From: JBLHLB01 sp047618505
Lineage (GTDB): Bacteria > Planctomycetota > UBA1135 > GCA-002686595
Direction of reading: 5' to 3'
NCBI GenBank assembly: GCA_047618505.1
Contig: JBLHLB010000242.1
Span: 1-6,426, forward strand
DNA: 6,426 bases
In this document: positions 1 through 4,251 of the stretch, one piece after another
How positions within the stretch are numbered: the stretch's first letter is position 1
Layout of the letters: each line of letters starts with the position of its first letter
Notes under the pieces: generated by a model
Told to the model about the DNA's origin: nothing
Database searches by the model: none
The model's input: only the letters and a program-made list of their open reading frames with translations
Position numbers and translations under genes: made by a program

Positions 1-2
1 CC

Positions 3-776
3 GCCGCTGAGAACGGCGCAGGATCACCCAAGAGCTCCCGCCCCGTGGTCTTGGTTGAAACCGAGGACGAAGGCCAGTATCGCGCCCTCGTAAGCGGGCT
101 TGCTAGCCAGGACCCTGACATGGAGCGCTGGGCAGCTTCCGTCACGGGGCAACCGGGCTTCTCAGAGATGCGTATCGCCTCTGCCGTTTGGCAGTCTGAA
201 CCTGTCGGCTATGAGATTGGCGAGGTTTGGCGATCCGAGAACGAGCTGGTCAACCGACTCGCCCGCCTCCTGCTCCATCGTCGCTACGGTCGGCAGCCCA
301 CGTGGCTCGGTGTGGCTAGTGCCTGGCGTGTAGAGATGGAAGTTCTCGACACGATCTACTGCTTTCCCTATCGCGGTGGTTTCGTGGGGGTTGGCGATCA
401 CGGCGGCTGGCAAACTCATCTGAAGAGTGAATTCAAGAAGCGCAAGAAGAGCGACCTGCGGCCCGACGAATTTGCCGCTTGGAAGCCGAACACGTGGGAT
501 GAAGAGGAAGCGCACATGGCTTGGGGCTTCGTCGAGTTCCTAGCGCGCCACAAGCCCGGAGTTCTCGGGGCCTTCGCGGCGGAATACCGTGAGCTCTTCG
601 AGGTCGGCTACCTCACGACCTTCCCCGATGGGTCCTGGCGGACGAACCCGAGCTTCGTAGTCTCCCTTGAAGAGCAAGCTGCGCTACTCGAAAGCCTCGG
701 TGGCGAAGGCCTTTTCGATGCTGCCTCGGAATTCTTCCGCAAGGGCAAGCGCTATCGTCCCGCGCGACGACGCTGA
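3..776 (+). CDS. Peptidase-like hypothetical protein with degenerate zinc site, 5' partial
   Basis: The frame is open from the first bases of the window to a TGA at 774-776, so this is probably the C-terminal 257 residues of a longer protein. A GTG at 45 could start a 243-residue version, but it has no convincing ribosome binding site and the residues before it read through without a break. Numbering from that GTG, residues 60-95 resemble the active-site helix of gluzincin-type peptidases: a helix, then LLLHRRYGRQPTWLG, where such families usually have a helix with HExxH followed by 'PxWLxEG'. Here HExxH is replaced by NELVN (residues 66-70) and the downstream glutamate region reads WLGVASAW. 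Residues 156-169 (AHMAWGFVEFLARH) match the later helix common in these families. The C-terminus is strongly basic (RKGKRYRPARRR). No signal peptide is visible because the N-terminus is missing. I infer a catalytically inactive peptidase-fold protein. The family assignment is from pattern recognition only; the reading frame itself is secure. Confidence 0.75.
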   Translation, partial: AAENGAGSPKSSRPVVLVETEDEGQYRALVSGLASQDPDMERWAASVTGQPGFSEMRIASAVWQSEPVGYEIGEVWRSENELVNRLARLLLHRRYGRQPTWLGVASAWRVEMEVLDTIYCFPYRGGFVGVGDHGGWQTHLKSEFKKRKKSDLRPDEFAAWKPNTWDEEEAHMAWGFVEFLARHKPGVLGAFAAEYRELFEVGYLTTFPDGSWRTNPSFVVSLEEQAALLESLGGEGLFDAASEFFRKGKRYRPARRR

Positions 777-780
777 TCAG

Positions 781-907
781 CTGGCTGCGTTGCCAGAACC
801 ACCCGTGCCTGATTCAACCGTGTAGGTACAGCTAAAGGGGGAGCCAGTCGCCTTGTCAGGCGCTCCTTGACGACCAATCTAGAAGCGGCTGTTTCTACGA
901 ACTGCTA
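781..907 (+). repeat. Intergenic structured repeat, copy A
   Basis: This segment fills the gap between two convergent genes and shares a series of blocks, in the same order and orientation, with copy B at about 2854-2975. The blocks are CTGGCTG(c)GTTGC(c/t)AGAACCACCC (781-804 here, 2854-2876 there), TGTAGGTACAGCTA (821-834), GTCGCCTTG(t/a)CAGGC (847-861), GACCAATC (872-879) and GAAGC(g/c)GCTGTT (882-893). A small hairpin, CGCCT-TGTC-AGGCG, lies at 849-862. The last 24 bases (884-907) are also matched in inverted orientation at 2805-2830, and they end on the TAG stop codon of the transporter. Compared with copy B, the left arm is missing. It is too divergent from copy B to be a recent duplication. 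It could be a MITE-like mobile element, a REP-like repeat or a structured RNA; I cannot tell which. Confidence 0.7.
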
Positions 908-2686
908 GAAGGGCCAGATGCGCGGGATCAAAAGGAAGCTCGTGACAGCTGCCGCAATAGAAAGCGGCAGCCCCAGGCGGGGGAAGTCCATGGGGCGATA
1001 CCCGCCGGGTCCCATGACCATTAGGTTGGTTTGATAGCCGATGGGGGACAGGAAGCTCATGGACGCTGCCACCATGACGGCGATCACGTAACCCATGGGC
1101 GAAACCTCGAGCCGCTCGGCCAAGGAGAGCGCCAGGGGAAAGCACAGCACAGCGGCAGCGTTGTTAGTGACGAGTTCCGTCAGGACCAGGGTCAATAGGT
1201 AGAGCGCGATCATCGCGCTCATGGGGCCCTGGGCCCCGAGGGTCATCACCGTGTCGGCGAGGACGACATCGAGGCCGGTTACCTGCATCGCATGGCCCAG
1301 GCCGAAGGCGGCGGCGATGGCGACGAGGACCTGGAAGTCCAAGGAGGCCCGCGCCTCCGGACGTGTACAGCAGCGTCCCATGATCATGGCGCCGGCGCCC
1401 AGGAAGGCTGCGACGACCGAAGGCAGGAGCCCGAGGGAAACCGTCACGACGACGAAGGCAAGGGCCGCGACGGCGAACCAGGCGCGTTCAAGCCGCGGCG
1501 GCTTGCCTCCTTCCACGCGTCCCACCAGGTGAAAGTCCGTGCGCGAGCGGTGTTCAGTCACGAAGCCCGGCTGGGCCTCCAGCAACAGCGTGTCGCCAGG
1601 ACGTAGGACCACATCACCGATCCGTCCTGTGACGCGTTCACCGAAGCGTGCGATTCCAATAATTACGGCCCGATAGCGACCGCGGAATCCTCCTTCCCGG
1701 ATGGAAATCCCCACCAGGGGATTCCGGGGGGAAACCACTGCTTCGATCAGGATGCGCTCGTGGCGTCCGCCCTCCAGCTGGAACACCTGACCCGGTGCGG
1801 CGGCCAATCCCGGGGTGCGTTGCAGGTCCACCATGGAGCTGACATCACCCACGAAGATCAATCGGTCGCCGTCTTCGATGTGTTCTGTGCCGGCGACGGC
1901 GGGCATGAAGTGTCCGCGCCTGTGGATCTCGGCCAGGAAGCAACCGGGTAGGTGGCGAAGGCCTGCTTGTTCCAGGCTCTGTCCAATCAGCCGACTGCCC
2001 GGAGGTACCTTCAGCTCCATGGTGTAGCGCCGCGGATCATCCGTGAGGCTGACCGGGGGCGTTCGATCGGGAAGCAAGATCGGGGCCAGAAGCACCATCA
2101 ACACACACCCGATCAGCGCAATCGGCAGCCCGAGCATGGAGATCTCAAACATGCCGATCTCGTGCAGCTGGGGATGCGTTGCCACGGCGTCCTGTACCAG
2201 GCCGGAAACCACCAGGTTTGTGCTTGTCCCGATCAGAGTGCAAACGCCACCAAGGATCGAGGCGAAGCTAAGGGGCATGAGAATGCTCGAGGCGGGCAAC
2301 TTAATGCGCCGAGTCCAATCGCGCACGGCCGGAATCATCGAGGCCACAACCGTTGTGTTGTTCAAGAACGCGCTGGCTGCCAGCACCGGCAAGGCCAAGC
2401 GCGCGATGGCCCCACGCGTTGTCTTTGGTCGTCCCAGGAGTTTCGTCGTCACCAAATCGATCACCCCCGTCTCGCGCAATCCAGCTGACACGATGAAGAG
2501 GGCAGCAACCGTCAACATGCCCGGGTTCGAGAAGCCCGAAAAGGCTTCCTCCACGCCGATGACTCCCGCCGCGGCCAGGATGATGACACCGGCCAGAAGC
2601 GCCACATCCGGCTGCAGGAAGTTCGTCATCATCGCCACCAGGGCGCTGAGGACGATGAAGAGGGTGAAGAGGGCTTCGGGGGACAT
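905..2686 (-). CDS. SLC13/DASS-family permease with two RCK_C (TrkA_C) domains
   Basis: This is a 593-residue inner-membrane protein, predicted to import an anion (dicarboxylate, sulfate or a similar oxyanion), probably coupled to sodium or protons. Two membrane halves frame a soluble insert. The N-terminal half (residues 1-205) holds FLQPDVALL, the GFSNPGMLTVAALFIVSAGL helix, FLNNTTVVASMIP (108-119) and LIGTSTNLVVSG (151-162). The C-terminal half (about 401-593) holds the matching TELVTNNAAAVLCFPLA and SPIGYQTNLMVMGPGGY. These paired NNT/TN elements are the substrate and cation sites of the family. Residues about 218-290 and 305-375 look like two RCK_C domains, each ending in a GD-type turn (EDGDRLIFVG, RPGDTLLLEA), as in the SLC13-RCK branch that includes sulfur-response proteins. 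I chose ATG 2686 because the first membrane helix follows directly, as in relatives. A TTG at 2755 would add 23 polar residues. Neither start has a clear ribosome binding site. The gene is convergent with its left neighbour and divergent from its right one, so it is probably transcribed alone. The substrate is not determinable. Confidence 0.92.
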   Translation of the reverse strand: MSPEALFTLFIVLSALVAMMTNFLQPDVALLAGVIILAAAGVIGVEEAFSGFSNPGMLTVAALFIVSAGLRETGVIDLVTTKLLGRPKTTRGAIARLALPVLAASAFLNNTTVVASMIPAVRDWTRRIKLPASSILMPLSFASILGGVCTLIGTSTNLVVSGLVQDAVATHPQLHEIGMFEISMLGLPIALIGCVLMVLLAPILLPDRTPPVSLTDDPRRYTMELKVPPGSRLIGQSLEQAGLRHLPGCFLAEIHRRGHFMPAVAGTEHIEDGDRLIFVGDVSSMVDLQRTPGLAAAPGQVFQLEGGRHERILIEAVVSPRNPLVGISIREGGFRGRYRAVIIGIARFGERVTGRIGDVVLRPGDTLLLEAQPGFVTEHRSRTDFHLVGRVEGGKPPRLERAWFAVAALAFVVVTVSLGLLPSVVAAFLGAGAMIMGRCCTRPEARASLDFQVLVAIAAAFGLGHAMQVTGLDVVLADTVMTLGAQGPMSAMIALYLLTLVLTELVTNNAAAVLCFPLALSLAERLEVSPMGYVIAVMVAASMSFLSPIGYQTNLMVMGPGGYRPMDFPRLGLPLSIAAAVTSFLLIPRIWPF

Positions 2687-2804
2687 GGGAAGGGGTTGCT
2701 GAAGCGCCCTTCGACCACCGGCAAGGCGGGCTGGAGCTGATTCCGGCTGTGGCAAAGTGGGCAGGGGAACTTCTGCGGGGGCAGCCTACGTTGCGCGTTG
2801 CCCG

Positions 2805-2980
2805 TAGCAGCCCGTAGAAAAACAGCCGCTCCCCGCTTGGCCCCACGAATCGCCTGGCTGGTTGCTAGAACCACCCCTGTAGGTACAGCTACAGGTACTG
2901 CCACATGGGGAATCTGTCGCCTTGACAGGCTATCCGAGGAGACCAATCGGGAAGCCGCTGTTCTTCAGCGGACTGCTTAC
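2805..2980. repeat. Intergenic structured repeat, copy B: long imperfect palindrome
   Basis: The left arm (about 2805-2862) and the right arm (about 2920-2980) are imperfect reverse complements. Matching blocks include AGCAG/CTGCT, AACAGC/GCTGTT, CCCG..TTGG/CCAA..CGGG and GCCTG/CAGGC, roughly 70% by eye. Nested in it are small exact hairpins: GGTT-GCTAG-AACC (2860-2872), CTGTAG-GTACAG-CTACAG (2877-2894), GCCT-TGAC-AGGC (2919-2930) and CCGCTG-TTCTT-CAGCGG (2955-2971). The right half matches copy A in direct orientation and the left arm matches the end of copy A in inverted orientation. The size (about 175 bases), terminal inverted arms and absence of coding content suggest a MITE-like element or a structured intergenic RNA. 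No target-site duplication is obvious. Confidence 0.65.
2922..2950 (+). promoter_or_regulatory. Candidate sigma70-type promoter inside repeat copy B
   Basis: A perfect TTGACA at 2922-2927 is followed after 17 bases by AATCGG at 2945-2950. The same arrangement is kept in copy A (TTGTCA 853-858, 17 bases, AATCTA 876-881). The -10 match to TATAAT is poor, and the TTGACA also forms part of the GCCT-TGAC-AGGC hairpin, which could explain its conservation instead. If active it would read towards the secreted-protein gene starting at 3147. Confidence 0.22.
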
Positions 2981-3146
2981 CCTTGGGGAGTCTGTGGATC
3001 GAACCTGCGCATTTTTCCGCATCTGGGCGTTCGTCAGGGGAGCTTGCGTTAGGACTTTGCAAGCGCGTAGATACCGTTCAGAAGGGCGCGATCGCTGGGC
3101 GATGGGTGCAGGCAGTCGAGGAGTTTCACTTAGCCAGCCCAACACA

Positions 3147-4001
3147 ATGATCACCCTAGTCCTGACCTTGCCCCTGTTCGCCGGCAGCACCCTTACCACC
3201 GCACTTGTCGAAATGCCTGTGGCGGTGAAGAGCATTGTCACCTCTGCCTACACAGCAACGCCCCACGAGGCCATTCTGGGGCAGATTCGTGCTTTCCGTA
3301 ACGACGATGTCGCTGCGTTGCTTCGCTCCTTCGTCACCGATGCGCAGTTTGAGGGGATGGAGACAGCCTGGGAGGCGGAGCGCAAGCGGACGCCCGATGC
3401 CACTGAGAACACAGAGTTCACGTCCTTCATCGAACGCTTCAGTGGCGACGATGCGGAGCAGAAGCTCTGGCCGGAGTTGGAAGACGCCCTTAGCGAGATG
3501 CGGCCGCAGCTCGACATGACCATGGGGATGATGTTCGCTATGGCCCAGGGCGCCATGGTGGAAGATGATTCCGTGTCCGCGCAGGACCGGGGGGAAATCA
3601 CCGCCGTTATGGGCGCTGTGCAGGAGCTCTTGACGGAGAAAGACCTGACCGATCCCAAACTGGCTCGCCGGGCTCTGGCAATTGTTTGCGAGACCGTGCG
3701 CATGCTCGACGTCGAAAACTTGGACGATATATACGCCCTCTCGTTTGAGCAGCTACTGGACCGCGCTGGACTTGGTCTGCGCGGCCTCAAAGAAGCGCTG
3801 GCCATCTACGGTCTGGAGCTCAACGGCTGGCTCTCTAGCATCAGCGCCGAGACTCTACACACAGATGGCGACTACGCAGTTGTGCGCGTCAAGTTCTCGG
3901 TCCTGGGGCTGGACGAGTCCTCCGAAGTCGAGATGACCCGCATCGCCGGTCGCTGGTTCTCCAAGGAATCTGCCGACCAGGCCGCGGCCCTCGGAAAGTA
4001 G
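3147..4001 (+). CDS. Secreted or periplasmic protein of unknown function
   Basis: This encodes 284 residues from ATG 3147 to TAG 3999-4001. I chose this start because it opens a hydrophobic stretch (MITLVLTLPLFAGSTLTTAL, residues 1-20) that looks like a signal peptide, although it lacks the usual basic n-region. ATG 3102 would add 15 residues including an Arg and is a fair alternative. Neither has a well-placed ribosome binding site; GAGGAG at 3118-3123 is too far from 3147. The mature part is mainly helical (about 38-225), beginning with EAILGQIRAFRNDDVAALLRS, a pattern seen in secreted proteins that open with an 'amino-acid-poor, alternating' helical domain. It contains a Met-rich stretch, MTMGMMFAMAQGAM (124-137). 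It ends in a strand-rich segment (about 235-275: GDYAVVRVKFSVLG, VEMTRIAGRWF) like the end of NTF2-like periplasmic domains. It vaguely recalls uncharacterised gammaproteobacterial proteins, but I recognise no named family or function. A strong terminator follows 39 bases downstream, so the gene is probably a single transcription unit. Confidence 0.85.
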   Translation: MITLVLTLPLFAGSTLTTALVEMPVAVKSIVTSAYTATPHEAILGQIRAFRNDDVAALLRSFVTDAQFEGMETAWEAERKRTPDATENTEFTSFIERFSGDDAEQKLWPELEDALSEMRPQLDMTMGMMFAMAQGAMVEDDSVSAQDRGEITAVMGAVQELLTEKDLTDPKLARRALAIVCETVRMLDVENLDDIYALSFEQLLDRAGLGLRGLKEALAIYGLELNGWLSSISAETLHTDGDYAVVRVKFSVLGLDESSEVEMTRIAGRWFSKESADQAAALGK

Positions 4002-4040
4002 AGCTGCGCACACATCAAGATCACCTACAGGGGAATGATC

Positions 4041-4081
4041 GCGGCCCCTCACGTCCCAGTGGCGTGTGGGGCCGCACTTTT
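4041..4081 (+). terminator. Rho-independent terminator after the secreted-protein gene
   Basis: The left stem 4041-4053 (GCGGCCCCTCACG) pairs with the right stem 4063-4075 (CGTGTGGGGCCGC) over 12 of 13 positions, with one T-T mismatch. The loop is nine bases (4054-4062), and AC then TTTT follow at 4078-4081. It begins 39 bases after the stop codon of the gene ending at 4001 and isolates it from the coiled-coil gene. The short T tract means the opposite orientation would terminate poorly. Confidence 0.85.
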
Positions 4082-4172
4082 CCCCACCGGCCGGCTCAGG
4101 GAAGGCGCTGCCGCAGGCCTGCCAACTCAGAAACAACGCGAGCGGGAAGATTCTTCCTGTGCTTTGGTTCCG

Positions 4173-4212
4173 CCATTGTCCGATTAGAGACCGAGCAAGG
4201 GCTGTTCTTCTG
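4173..4212 (+). repeat. Possible degenerate fragment of the A/B repeat
   Basis: TCCGA, then GAGACC (4187-4192), then an exact GCTGTTCTTC (4201-4210) occur in the same order as in copy B (TCCGA at about 2933, GAGACC 2939-2944, GCTGTTCTTC 2957-2966), with spacing differing by a few bases. A further 11-base match, CCCCTGTAGGT on the minus strand at about 4022-4032, corresponds to the middle of copy B. The similarity is short and could be chance. It lies just upstream of the coiled-coil gene. Confidence 0.28.
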
Positions 4213-4251
4213 CCCATGGAATTCCTCTGTGCAGTAGTCCCCCCACTGATC

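Larger units (their letters stand above)
2687..3146. other. Divergent intergenic region, 460 bases
   Basis: This gap separates the transporter (left, minus strand) from the secreted protein (right, plus strand). Its middle, about 2805-2980, is the palindromic repeat described separately. Left of that, 2687-2804 must hold the transporter's 5' region, and I see no strong promoter in it. It contains a tandem GCCCGTAG at 2800-2807 and 2810-2817. Right of the repeat, 2981-3146 is noncoding in my reading, with a weak possible promoter (TTGCGT at 3044, TAGATA at 3068, 18-base spacer). The reading frame of the next gene is open back to 2922, across part of the repeat. The implied residues are rich in Arg and Cys and unlike the mature protein, so I do not count them as coding. 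Confidence 0.6.

Noticed and set aside
849..862. The CGCCT-TGTC-AGGCG hairpin as a terminator for the convergent genes.
   Set aside because: The stem is only five pairs and no T tract follows on either strand.
2329..2370. NNT instead of SNT in the transporter's first ion-site motif.
   Set aside because: To my knowledge NNT is common in the RCK-containing branch of the SLC13 family, so it is not a defect.
1221..2702. Long plus-strand open frames opposite the transporter.
   Set aside because: They are shadows of the minus-strand gene in high-GC sequence, with low-complexity Arg/Ala/Gly-rich translations.
2687..2755. A TTG start giving a 616-residue transporter.
   Set aside because: The extension is polar, has no ribosome binding site, and relatives start directly before the first membrane helix; kept only as an alternative.
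781..2980. The repeats as integron attC sites flanking a gene cassette.
   Set aside because: I find no matching RYYYAAC/GTTRRRY core pairs at the ends, no integrase, and the gene orientation is not that of a cassette array.
2995..3012. GGTTCGATCC on the minus strand, resembling a tRNA T-loop.
   Set aside because: The five-base stem around it does not pair and no acceptor, D or anticodon arm can be placed.
2922..3146. A longer version of the secreted protein starting inside repeat copy B (359 residues).
   Set aside because: The extra 75 residues are Arg- and Cys-rich, overlap the repeat and bury the signal-peptide-like segment in the middle of the protein.
4145..4157. GGAAG-ATT-CTTCC inverted repeat upstream of the coiled-coil gene, as an operator.
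   Set aside because: Five-base arms are expected by chance at this rate, and there is no second copy or regulator to link it to.
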